DNA from: Helochares maculicollis
Lineage: Eukaryota > Arthropoda > Insecta > Coleoptera > Hydrophilidae
NCBI GenBank assembly: GCA_033557835.1
Contig: JAWQRO010000369.1
Span: forward strand, 1 to 41,268
Length of the DNA stretch: 41,268 nt
Direction: 5' to 3'
The notes under the pieces were generated by a model. The model made no database searches and was not told where the DNA came from. It saw only the letters and a list, made by a program, of their open reading frames with translations. Below are positions 1 through 10,380 of this stretch, in pieces. Positions within the stretch are counted from its first letter, which is position 1; every line of letters starts with the position of its first letter. Both the position numbers and the translations under genes were made by a program.

Positions 1-395
1 GCGCCACCACTCTATTGGGGTGAAGCAATTGCCACTGTATTCTGTGGTTAGATATGTGATAGCACATATAAATATTTTATTGCTTTATTTGCTTTATACA
101 TTTGAGCGTATCAGTTACTGCATGAGCGTCTGCAGTCCGGCCAAAACAATTATCCAAATTGTTTTATTAAAATATCTTTTCAACAAATGAAGAAGAGACC
201 ATAATTGACTTAAAAAAGTAGCTGATAATAAAAATATTAATATTAACGAGAGATGTCTGTTATGTTTAGCATCCAGGGACATAAAGAGCGACCACTAGTA
301 AAAGGACAAATTAAAAAACTTCATATGTGATTAACTTAAATCCTAAGTTTGGGTACGATTTCTATCGTGGTTAAGATGTAGCGACGTGAGAAATC
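1..395. other. Unassigned flank upstream of the older mariner
   Basis: AT-rich sequence with no open frame I can connect to a protein family. By position it should hold the N-terminal half of the older mariner transposase that becomes recognisable at about 390. I could not align any helix-turn-helix or first-aspartate block here, so that half is deleted, replaced or decayed beyond reading by eye. No terminal inverted repeat was found. Confidence 0.4.
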
Positions 396-641
396 AACCT
401 AACACAACGAATCATTCTCCACCAAGACAATGCAAGTTTGTACACAAATCACAATTATATTTTTGAGCGGCAAATCGTTGAATTTGTCGGCCATCCGTCA
501 TACAGCCCCGACCTGAGCCAATGACTTTTTTACTTACTCAAAACTCATAAATGGATTGCGTGGTCACAAGTTCCAGTCGCCAGAAGAAGCAATTGGTGCG
601 AATATAAATGGAATTTTGGTTGAATCGACAAACGAATGAAA
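396..641 (+). pseudogene. Older mariner transposase relic, C-terminal half, first segment
   Basis: Fossil of a Tc1/mariner D,D34D transposase, the DDE-type enzyme that cuts and pastes its own element. The frame starting at 396 reads RIILHQDNASLYTN, with the second catalytic Asp at codon 426-428, then HPSYSPDLS at 492-518. A 1-nt frameshift follows, and then ND, whose Asp at 523-525 is the third catalytic residue. A further shift leads to the LRGHKFQSPEEA block at about 557-592, typical of mariner C-termini. There are in-frame stops at 387-389 and 636-638; the latter is TGA where these proteins normally have Trp. Spacing between the two Asp codons is 8 nt short of the family's 34 residues, so small deletions are present. 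The segment is interrupted after 643 by another mariner and resumes at 1853. It belongs to the irritans-like side of the family by overall motif wording. Non-functional. Confidence 0.85.
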
Positions 642-643
642 TA

Positions 644-668
644 TTAGGGGGACCGGAAAGTAATGTCG
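644..668 (+). repeat. Left terminal inverted repeat of the inner mariner
   Basis: Begins TTAGGGGGACCGG immediately after the TA at 642-643 and pairs with 1826-1850 on the other strand over 25 bp with a single mismatch (G here, A there, position 17). In mariners this is the transposase binding and cleavage site. The general form, TTAG at the edge and a TAATGTCG-like inner part, fits mariner ends. Confidence 0.92.
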
Positions 669-692
669 TTTTCTTAAGTTAAATTCACACGA

Positions 693-1802
693 CTACATTT
701 TTAACAAGTTTTTATTTCTAATCAACAATATATTACCTTCGTTGTCAACAACCTTTTGCCATCTAGTATACACATTTTCAATGTCGGAGTGGTAAAAATC
801 AATTGGTTTTTCTGTAAAATATGTCGAGATAGTATTTTGAACATCATCAAAATTTTTGCCACTAAGACAATGTTGTAGTGATCAGAATAAATGGTAATCC
901 GAGGGTGGAATATCGGACGAGTATGGTGGGTGAAGCAGTACCTCCCACGCCAATTCGTTAATTTTGTCTAAGGTCCGTTTTGCACAGTGCGGTCATGCCT
1001 TGTCATCTTGCAGAATAACTCCTTTTCTGTTGACAACTGCCGGATAATTTTCAATCAAAGACAGGTTTATTCGTTCTAAGTGTTCACAATAGACATCTGC
1101 ATTAACAGTTTGTCCAGGTTTTAACACTTCAAAATGAACAACTTCGCGTGTATTCCACCAAACACACCGAAGTGCCTTTTTGGGGTGTAAACCCCTTTGC
1201 AGTAGTTCGTGGTAATTCATTTCGGCTGAGCCACTGCCTTTTGCGTTTCGGATTGTCGTACAGGACATATTTTTCATGTCCAGTGATCAAGCGTTCAAAA
1301 AACTGATCTGTACGATGCCGTTGAAGCAATACGTTGCATGTGATGGACCGGTTGGCTTTATTCTGATCGGATAGATTATGGGGGACCCAAACACCACCTC
1401 CATTTTTCCAATCTGCGGCAAATGTTCTTGGATGGCTGATTAAGGTTGGTTAAGGCTGTCTGAAAGTTTCTCAATTCTTTGACATGGATTTGCTTCCATT
1501 TTTGCTCTTAGCACGTCGTTATCTAATGTTGTTGGTCTTCCTGATTGATGTGTGTCCGAGAGATCAAATTTGCCTGATCTGAACTTGGAGAACCATCTTT
1601 CGCTTTTTTGAACGTTCAATGCGAATGGATAAACATCGCAAATGGTTTTAGTCGCAGCAGTTGCGATATTACCCTTGCGAAACTCAAAAAGCACACAATG
1701 CCGAATATGCTCTTCTAGTATCTTCAGAAGCAAATATGATACAATAAAATCAAAATCTCTTTGGCACGCCCTCCAACTACGTAATGAGCTACCAAATGTC
1801 AA
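693..1802 (-). pseudogene. Mariner transposase pseudogene of the inner element
   Basis: The N-terminal helix-turn-helix part is readable at about 1440-1725 on the minus strand: EHIRHCVLFEFRKG, then RWFSKFRSGKFDLSD and SGRPTTLDND. A stop (minus TAA, plus 1440-1442) follows LNQP. A frameshift near 1400 leads to VPHNLSDQ and then ITGHEKYVLYDN, where the family has GDEKW: the first catalytic Asp is His (codon 1276-1278). A second frameshift lies in the GGGG run at 1192-1198, then GLHPKKALRCVWW and ILQDDKA with the second Asp. Stops at 993-995 and 882-884 are TGA where Arg is usual (CGA to TGA). The third Asp survives in PPSDYHLF. The C-terminus ends RWQKVVDNEGN and a stop at 693-695. An upstream ATG gives 1802 as the open limit; the real start is probably nearer 1725. 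Inactive. Confidence 0.9.
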
Positions 1803-1825
1803 TCAAATATCGACATGCGCAGAAG

Positions 1826-1850
1826 CGACATTATTTTCCGGTCCCCCTAA
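1826..1850 (-). repeat. Right terminal inverted repeat of the inner mariner
   Basis: Reverse complement of 644-668 with one mismatch; ends GGTCCCCCTAA directly against the TA at 1851-1852. With the left repeat it fixes the element's boundaries to the base. Confidence 0.92.
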
Positions 1851-1852
1851 TA

Positions 1853-1923
1853 TATTCTTTCAGAATTTGTTCGAGCGGATTCGACAGTGCATTAAAAATA
1901 GTAAATAATAATTTAAAAAGCAA
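1853..1923 (+). pseudogene. Older mariner transposase relic, last codons (segment 2)
   Basis: This continues the relic at 396-641 after the 1,207-bp insertion. It reads FFQNLFERIRQCIKNSK, then two TAA codons at the place where related proteins have two ordinary residues, then FKKQ. This matches the usual mariner C-terminal wording in which an aromatic, F-E-R-M-like, K-C-I block precedes a terminal F-E-K-Q. Joining the two segments through a single TA keeps them in one frame, which is direct evidence that this was one coding sequence before the insertion. No 3' inverted repeat of the older element could be identified downstream. Confidence 0.85.
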
Positions 1924-2984
1924 TACGGTTTTTATGGTATATTTTCTTCGTAGCTTTATCTTATTAACATTTTTCAACGGCGTGCAAAGATAAAGAGTGT
2001 TGTTATTTTCAAACTATGATGCTACTGATTGAATTGTTTTTAAAATTTAAATTTGCCAATTTTTTTTAAATTGTTAGATAAAAGTCTTTTGCAAAATGTA
2101 TGAGTAAGTATTTGAAATAATAAGAATAATATATTTCATATTTTGTGATGCTAAGTATGCATTATATGATAAAATAGCTTAGGAATTGTCATCATAACAG
2201 AGTCTATAACATTCCAGGTTTTTTATTTATCCAGGCAATAAATTTTATATATTCTACCTAAAAAACATCTATGGCAATGCATAATACACACTCAATCATG
2301 CAATTGCAATATATAAGAAATTTTTTATTCATATCATATTAGTTTTTGTCGGTAGAGTGGAAAAAAGGAATAATAAAGTGCATCCTGGAAAATATTTTAC
2401 AAAACCTTGCTTTATACAGTATAGTTACTTGCAAGAGCACGGTAAATTGAATTTTTTTTCTAATTCCATGTATTATTGTGATGAACGTGGTATGAATACA
2501 TGACTTACGAGAGTTGTTGGCTGTGTTCCTTTCTAAAGTAAAATACTTCATCTAATCTAAGTAAAAAAATCGTACTAAAATAAAGTCTAGGCTTTACATA
2601 ACACATAAAGATTGGACTGAAAATCAGTTCGACAGTTAACAAAAGTCTTAAATATGGTAGATAATTTAAATAAATCTTTAGCGCATACAATATTGACATA
2701 TCTTTCAAAATGGCAATGCTTACCAAAATTATTATCTATTTTTTGGGTACAGCTTAAAATTCACCAAAAATCTTTTAAAATTTACGCAAGCCAACTTCCG
2801 AGAAGCAGTAAGCTAAAAATTTACTAAAATGTTTAGGAAAAGTAGAGAAAACTTTACAAAACTCATTTTAACATATATAACAAGGACGTCCCAACTTTAT
2901 AACCGTTTCGATTTTTAAGTAACAGTCACTTAGAAATCCTGAAATTTTAATATGCACAGCTAAAAACCGTCAAACTGCAACCAA
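1924..2984. other. AT-rich sequence, nothing recognised
   Basis: Long A and T runs with short open frames (for example 2339-2551 and 2505-2726 on the minus strand) that match no family I know and have the composition expected of chance frames. If the older mariner had a 3' inverted repeat it should lie in the first 100 bases; I do not see it. Confidence 0.5.
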
Positions 2985-3640
2985 ATGCAGAGCTTTTATC
3001 CAAATGCAAAAATAAACCGCCAAGCTAAAAGACATAATTCACGACTCCTCTCTACGGGATGTAAGAAATGGAAAAGCGTAAATATCGCGCTTCTGCAGTC
3101 ATTTCAGAAAACCAAGAGTCTTCTCCATTCATACAATTTAAAGGAGGTATTCACACGGCGAAACTATATCTTTGCAGGGGCAACTCTTGTACATCTGAAG
3201 TGGCGGGACCGCAGCACAAAGTGAGAAGGTACTTGCCAGCACCATAATATAGAGTTTAACTTTAATTCCAACACATATATACCAGCATGTTGTGCATACG
3301 GAACAACTTTATACTCCAACAGTTATAAAAGGCTCAAGGTGTATTAAAGACGCTCCGAGGAGCTACAAAGCTCCCCAGGTATTCCACGAGACGCTGACGG
3401 GTAATTAGGTCACATAGAGTCGTCATGTGTTCCACTTCCTCCAAAAGGACGAACGTCGACTGGTCTCTGCCTTAGCTGGGCTGAAGATCGCTTCCATAAC
3501 TACGCGCCGGTAACTTTCTATCGGCTTCCAAAAGCGCTAACTTTTCTAGATGGTGATTGCTACAATGTAGAAACAGCTTGCGCTACCTCTAAACGAAACA
3601 TTATCGGAAAATATATGACGCCTTTACCGCGTTGAGGAGC
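2985..3640. other. GC-raised block of unknown nature
   Basis: Composition changes from AT-rich to near balanced, with CpG-containing words through 3030-3560, and returns to AT-rich after about 3640. A 79-codon plus-strand frame at 2985-3224 is basic (many K, R, H) and matches nothing I recognise. Reading all frames of 3290-3640 gave no transposase or reverse-transcriptase motif. It could be an old transposon fragment, a decayed exon or non-coding conserved sequence. Confidence 0.35.
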
Positions 3641-6600
3641 TGAATTTTGAAGATATTTGTCCTGGAAAAATGTTTACTTAGCTTCTTTTCAAAAACACTA
3701 CATTGGCGGACTTTTTTGTCCCTAAAAATTAAATTAAAATTTCTTAGTTTAAACAACATAACTTGAAAAGAGCTCAAATTTCTTTGTTTTCAGACAAGAA
3801 GGTTGAACTCAACATGAAAGGGACATAAAAAGTAAGGAAAAGCATTCTCAAGGAAACCATTTCAAACATTTACTTTCCTCGGCGTTATGAAGTTATGTTA
3901 TGAAACCGTAGTACTTTATGGTCATAATATAAATTTTCGTAGTGTGGAGCATATGACTGAGATAGAGGTTCAAATAGCTCGTAATTTTTGAATAACAAAC
4001 CTGTACAGTTGCAATTTCCCAAGAGTTAAAACGTACAATTTCGTACTTGAAGGTCCGTAATAATAGATAGCGGGGTAATTTTCGCCGCAGTTTCTGAAAC
4101 GAGCCACTCACTGACCTTACAATGCAAATTTTTCTCACCACTCACTACTTTAGATGTAAAATGGGAACGCTTTCTGGGGTTGGCCCATTTCAATTTCACT
4201 TCGAAGGGTTGCCCACAGTTAAACCTTTCTTTATGCGGGACCCATGAAAATTATTGAGATGGTCAATTTGGATTATTGATGAAAGGCGCTGTGCCTCACT
4301 TTTCTATTTTATATTAACTCATTTCTTGAGCCTCTCTTAGTATAAATACCTTACAGGAAAATTTATTACTCCAAATAAGATGGTTTATATTAAACGCTCA
4401 AATAAGTAGCCAACCGTAGACAAATGAGATGAGATATTTACTCTTGCGTTTATTACATTTCAACTAAAGTTCCGTGCTCTACATTCAGTTAAACTAGTAC
4501 ATTACCCGAATGTATTTCATCACAGGGACTGATTTAAGTATTGATGAAGGCCTCAGTCAAACAAGATTTGCAATCTTTAGGGAATACGTTGCCCACTACG
4601 CGCAAGTACTGGTAAATAGGACGTTAGATTGTTATCATTATTAATTCAAAAATAAACGGACTTTAAAGGAAAGTATAGAAACTCTGCAAACAGGATTAAC
4701 TTCGGGAAAACCGTGTGTACTCGCTACCTCATTTTCGAATCCATGGAATAAGAAAAGAAACAAATAAATCATCTAAATTCGCAAAGTATTTAAGTAGATA
4801 AGCTTCAAGCAAATTTTTAACATATTCAAACGAAAGGCAAGAAAATTTATAGAATAAAAATTGAATTTCATATGGGAGGGAGATGAAAAAATCTCCCTCG
4901 TGATTTATTATTACAATTTATGAAAAAGGAGGAGATTAATGTCATTCAAGCTTTGTATCAGTCCTTGTCGATATTATTCGATATCTCGGCGGATAGCGAA
5001 GAATTTTGATTTATTATCGAATATAGCGCCTTTATGTATTATTTTTTTGTGAAAAGCGAAATTGTACACAGTTTTGGTATCTGTATTTTCCTACAAATTG
5101 ATCGTTATTGCCAACATAAAATATAATGCTCCTCCGAAAAGAATGCGAGGGGAACAGAAAAAAAGGAATGCGTCTTTCAATATATCGTTTGTGAAAATAT
5201 TACTTTCCTCATTGATTCTTAGCGCCACAAACTTTACTATGGAGTAGATCGTGATTAAAAGTTAGTCGAAGTTTTGAAAGAAATTATTTTACAGTCTTTT
5301 GCTAAAACTGCTCGGTAAAATAGCGGTGTACGTTGCTTCTCCATCTCAGACTGGAAAATTTTAATATTTATCGAAACATCTCCTTATTATCGAGTTTTAA
5401 GTAATTTATAAAGAGGAGAGTCAGGAAAATTGCTTAAATAATTTTAGTGGTGTATGGATATTAGCTGCTATTACGAACTTCTTTACAAACTCAAATGTAA
5501 AAGAATGAGGATCTGGAAGAGTTGATTCTCTTGTAAATATGTCGCTTTAAATTATAGCAGGCAGTGATGTAACCAATGTTTAAGAGTTTCCAAGGATTCA
5601 ATGCGAAAAGAACTTTTAAAATTTAAAAGTTCCGAACTACTTATATACAAGTTTCCAACGTGCCTTTTTACCACAGGCGCGCCTCGTCGCGGTGCGCAGC
5701 GAATTTCTCAAGTTGATTTTCAAAAATAACACCTCACTGACACAACAGCATTCACAAATTTATATATATATATACGGAACGAATTTAAGTTTGTTCAACA
5801 ACAAAAGTGTAACTGCATTTTGTAGCTGCCAAATACAGCGTGCTGTTATATTAAGAAGGATTTATATACCAGAAAAGTTGCGAACAGTACAAACAAGATC
5901 CTTGAGTGTTTTATGTGGCAGGATATGTGCTTATTATATGAGCAATAAAAACGATAACTACTACTTCAAAATTAAATGAATGTTATGAACGTATTGTTGT
6001 AAAATTAATTGCTGTGTTATAACTTTGAATGAAAATCATCAAGGTTTTGGTTAACTCTCAGACATTTAAAGAAGTCCTCTGCTTACCGTACTCAGGTCTG
6101 GCTAATTACCCACATTTACAAAGCCTTATTATGTTTGCTTATGTCCTGCAAAATCTATACAATGTTATACGTGTTTTGCCAATATGAGTACATACACGAC
6201 ATATAGGTAGCATTATGTATAACAATGCAGTAGCCTGAGAGGATTGTATCTACTTAGTCAGTACAATTACAACTACATATACAATTACTGAGTTTACATC
6301 TATTATGTATTGTAATGAACTAGTTTGCTTATTTTTTTACCAAAGTTAGGAAATTATAATCATCTTGTACGTTTTAATAAAAGTAAAAATGCCTTTGAAA
6401 TGCTACCATTTTATTCAATATGGGGGCGTTTCTTCACTACTGTTTTTGTCTACACTAAACAACATAAGAACCCAAAACCAAACTTTCAATTGTTTTATTA
6501 TTGAAATAAGTGAAACAGTTATTTTATTGCTAAGAATACAGCTTGGTTTATCAATGTGGAACACATACAATAAATACATAGCTGAAATATTTTGCAATTT

Positions 6601-7540
6601 TTCAACAAGCTGAATTTAAACTTTCAATTTGAAACATCAAATAGACGTGTTAATTCAGTTCGGTTTGAAATTAATATACTTTATATTCTTCATCGAAAAG
6701 TTTATTTAGTTCACCAAACAAAAAATTCAGTTCACATCACGTCTGTTTCCAATACTCAACACAGTACACAATATAATAACAAGCTAGTAACGATATGTAT
6801 TGGATTTTATACGCTATTTTTAAATGAAATTCCTACTATGTCCACTGTTATATAGGGGCAACTAGTAACAATTTTTATATTAAACTTCTCAGCTTCTCAT
6901 CTAAACAGCAGTGCAAAGATCAACATAATTTTTAATTACCAAATTAAAAAAAATGCACATACTCGTCATGCCAAAGTCGAAATACATACATGAAGTGGCG
7001 CAAATTTCGCTGTCGCAATTTGTGATATAGTTGCTATATTAATATTTTCAAGAGGATATTTATTATTCGCTGCTAAACATGTCCAATAAAACCGCTCGAG
7101 GACTTCCCGAATAAATAACCCCCATATTTAAATAGTCATATAAATACACAGCGAACTGAATATCAAAAAAACAAACGTTTGCATGTTTACTGGTAATTCT
7201 AAAAAGTTTGAAATGTATTGAAACCATCATAAATTATTTACGAATCGCATAGGTTCGTTCAAACTTAAAATTCAATGCAGAAAGAATCCGTAAGTCTGTA
7301 ACCAAAAACTCCAGTGAGTAATGTCGTTTAACAGTACTGGCTTAGAATGAAACGAAATAGTTTAAAGCTATGCATTGTGCCCCATAATTTGCTTGAATTA
7401 ATCATTAGACTCGAGTGCAATCATTCATTCTGTACAAACTTTGCTCTTTAACTAAATTTATTGTCTTTAACGACATTTAAATTAAATAAAATCTTTGAGT
7501 CTAGAAAAACTATTAAATTTGCCCTAGACGAGTTTGAATA
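3641..7540. other. AT-rich sequence, nothing recognised
   Basis: Low-complexity AT-rich DNA. Several frames of 60-95 codons (3893-4141 minus, 5062-5247, 5692-5979, 6365-6613 and 6592-6855 plus) have no recognisable domain. A short (TA)n run lies near 5760-5774 and a short CpG-rich word near 5678-5698. No RNA gene or inverted-repeat element was seen. Confidence 0.5.
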
Positions 7541-7920
7541 GAAAAACCCCAAAAGCCTCCGGAATGTATCGTCGTGATATTTTAAGCGGAGCAAAGTCAA
7601 AGATCAGGATGCGGACCGTAGCTCGAGATATAATTAATTTGCAAACAGCTGCACTTTTCGTATTTTCGCCCATGGAAATGGGTAACCATTAACATATTAA
7701 ACATATGGTGATGTTGAACGTTACTCGTAGGGATTTTACTGCGAATAATTTACTACAGAAAATTATCGAGGATACGCGTTTTCGCTGCACGCTTAAAGGG
7801 GAATTCATTTAAATATTTAAAATGGCAATACTGAACCGATCTTGCCGTCGGTGCTGCCTTTCCCTTTTCACCCATTGATCGATCCGTTTTCTCACGTTTC
7901 TGTATTAATTTTCCGCATAT
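7541..7920. other. GC-raised block, candidate conserved non-coding DNA
   Basis: A patch of more balanced composition between AT-rich flanks. It contains TAATTAATTT at about 7631 and a CAGCTG E-box at about 7647, plus a CpG-containing run near 7760-7900. All frames are short. The pattern resembles non-coding regulatory sequence more than an exon, but I cannot test conservation from one sequence. Confidence 0.3.
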
Positions 7921-8760
7921 TTTTCTCGCTTTGGCAAGTTTAAACTTTCACGCTGCTTTGAATAGCAAATACTGGGCTCTAAGTTCATAGGATTTCTTTA
8001 TAAATATCAAACGATAAGAATGTTTTTAATATAGACTGGTTAACTAAGAGTTTTTATCAAATAACAATGGGATAGGCTTTTAATTAAGAGCACATTATCT
8101 GTTGTATTAATGATTAAAATTGTACATTAAATCAAGAAGCAACAAAAAGTGCAGATTTCCTATAGTAGTAAATATTATAAAAAGTCTGTATATACTATAT
8201 ATAAAACAGAGTAGTTTGTTTGATAGACTAATTACCTTCTTTATGAAGGTAGCGAAAAAGGAATAAATTTTCTTTTCTAGTGAAAATGTAGGTTAAAAGT
8301 TCTTATATAGTAATGCCCGACATATTTCAAACTCTAGAAATAATACAAACAATAATTTTGCATCAAGAATTTTTTGTAAATTAAAAATCTGGAATGTCTC
8401 CACTCATCATTTCCGTATAAATATATGACCTACCTGAAAGTACCTGCGATTAATAATAACAAAACTATAAACACCTACATGCATTTCAAAAATAAAACCA
8501 CAGGATTCAATTTTCATTATTTTCATATGCATCAATGTCTATATTCAATACAAATATTCTCATAAGGAATATTCAATTCGGTTTTTATTCCAAGATCTAG
8601 TAAAATTGGATATACCAAAATTATAAATATAGCACTTTCGGTACTCCTATCATATTAAAATATTGTATTTGTCAAATTTTGTGATTTTTTAAAATTTGCA
8701 CAGAATTTCAATCCGATAACTTAATTTTAAAAGACTACTTTACTTTAAAAAATTCAAAGC
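7921..8760. other. AT-rich sequence, nothing recognised
   Basis: Homopolymer-rich AT sequence without open frames of note, repeats or RNA-like structures. Confidence 0.5.
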
Positions 8761-9010
8761 TGCGTAGGTAAACAGGTACTTCTACATGCCCTAAAAATTG
8801 ATACAGATCTAAATTTTTGCAATAATAGCTGTATACCAAATTTCGTCGCTCCACCTCAAACTGTTTGCCCAGTATCGTGTTTATATACATACAGTCACAC
8901 ACATAAACATGCCAAAAATTATCAAAATGGATTCAGGGGTACTAAAAATATGGAGATTTTGAATAAAAAAACATGTTTTTCCGACTAAGAAAATTCCATT
9001 AAAAATAGTG
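8761..9010 (+). repeat. Interspersed-repeat-like segment, probably the end of a transposon
   Basis: The segment contains a run of words that I recall from repeated arthropod elements: GTATACCAAATTTCGTCGC near 8831, GTGTTTATATACATAC near 8877, a CACACACA-like stretch, GCCAAAAATTATCAAAATGG near 8911, TTCAGGGGT, a GGAGATTTT word and TTTTTCCGACTAAG near 8976. The order and spacing fit what I remember of such repeats, whose class I cannot state. No coding capacity or inverted repeats are visible, so boundaries are approximate. This is recognition from memory and not a database match. Confidence 0.45.
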
Positions 9011-10380
9011 CTAATCGACGCTTTTTATGAAAATACTTGTAGTGATTAAGTTAAATTATTGAAATTGGAAAATTTTATGCAGCTACTCTTTAAATGGTAC
9101 TAATGAAATATTATAAGTGATAAATCTGAATTTCATCTTTTAGGAAATGTATATGGGGCACTTAAAATAAACATGGGACTTAATTTTGTGTTTTGATCAT
9201 CTGAATGAGATCTAAGGTAATATGTTGTATTTTATAAATTTAACTGGAAAAAATTTGATTTGTTTTGTTTTTGAAGGAGTGGTTGTGTACAAATGCCACA
9301 TATCCAAACATTGACATTTAAATTAGTTTTTAAAACTACAACTTTACAAAAAAGTTAAAGAGGTATTGGACTTTTTTTATAAAAATGTAGTCCTAACACT
9401 CCTTTTCATAGTTGTAAGCATGTAGCATCTTAAAATAAAGAATTTATCGTTTTGTAAAACCTAATTTACTGAGAACTGAAGTAATAAACACTATTTATAG
9501 TACCGATTATTTATGCGATCTTTTTAAATTCTATCCAATGCCGTTGATATAATTGTGCTCTTCAGAAAAGAGGAAAATATAAAAATTGTGGGCTTACAGT
9601 AATCGTGGATCGCTGTAATCACATATCAAGACCCACCCACATTTTAGATTTTCTATAAATTTTTCAATACTCAATATTTAAAATATAATATGTCAGATTT
9701 TCATTTTGCTGTGATTGAGATTTTCGTTATTTTAGTCCAGAAAGTTTGTGTGTATGATTCAAAATTTTATAGTGCGCTAAGAATGTCATTGAGTTATAAA
9801 TAATGACGTTTGCATTATTTTAATAAGTATCTGAATGGTAGATAGCAGATTGATATAATATATTGAGGTAATTGCACAGACTTTGATATAATCACATAAT
9901 TTTATGATTTCAAATATATCAGCATATTATTCATAATAAATCGTAGATGATAATGCATTAATAGCTATTAAAATATCACTGATATGCTCGCAAAGAGTTA
10001 AAAGCCAGGAAGCATCAGTGATATCTTGGTGGGTCAAATTCCAGGTATATCGCAACTGAAAACAGTTTACGAATAAATCAAGTGAATTCTAAAATTTAAC
10101 CAAGCCAAGCTGTGGATAATTGCTACTAATATACAACGTAAACATATTAATTTTTATTAACCCGCATGATTAAGACTTTTATATTCAATTATATTTAATT
10201 TAACACTAATTGCAAGCATTAGGAAGCAAATTGCAGTGAAATCGATCTATTTAGATTACATAGGTACTTTTAGTGAAAGTTTATCTTTGTGCGTATACCA
10301 TACCATTCGATCGCTGCATATTTAATAATATCTAAAAACCTACGTAGTCAATAATTACGTATTAAATTGTTTATAAACGT
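9011..10380. other. AT-rich sequence, nothing recognised
   Basis: AT-rich DNA with poly-A and poly-T runs and no open frame above about 60 codons. The first few hundred bases could be a continuation of the repeat-like segment upstream, but I found no recognisable word beyond about 9010. Confidence 0.45.

Larger units (their letters stand above)
644..1850 (-). mobile_element. Complete but dead mariner element, 1,207 bp, nested in an older mariner
   Basis: The outer ends are 25-bp terminal inverted repeats (644-668 and 1826-1850) differing at one position. Each is flanked by TA (642-643 and 1851-1852), the obligatory mariner target and duplication. The length of 1,207 bp is typical of a full-size mariner. 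One transposase relic lies inside on the minus strand. The element interrupts the C-terminal codons of a plus-strand mariner, so it is the younger insertion. It cannot make its own transposase because of frameshifts, stops and a lost catalytic residue, but both ends look intact enough that mobilisation by another copy's enzyme is conceivable (inference). Confidence 0.92.

Noticed and set aside
993..1277. Open frame of 94 codons on the minus strand as a separate gene
   Set aside because: It is the catalytic-domain part of the inner mariner transposase, cut off by frameshifts; included in the pseudogene 693-1802.
1129..1329. Open frame of 66 codons on the minus strand as a separate gene
   Set aside because: It is another frame of the same transposase before the frameshift in the GGGG run at 1192-1198.
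1642..1908. Plus-strand 88-codon frame as a gene
   Set aside because: Its first two thirds are antisense to the inner mariner; only its last 19 codons are real, belonging to the older mariner's C-terminus.
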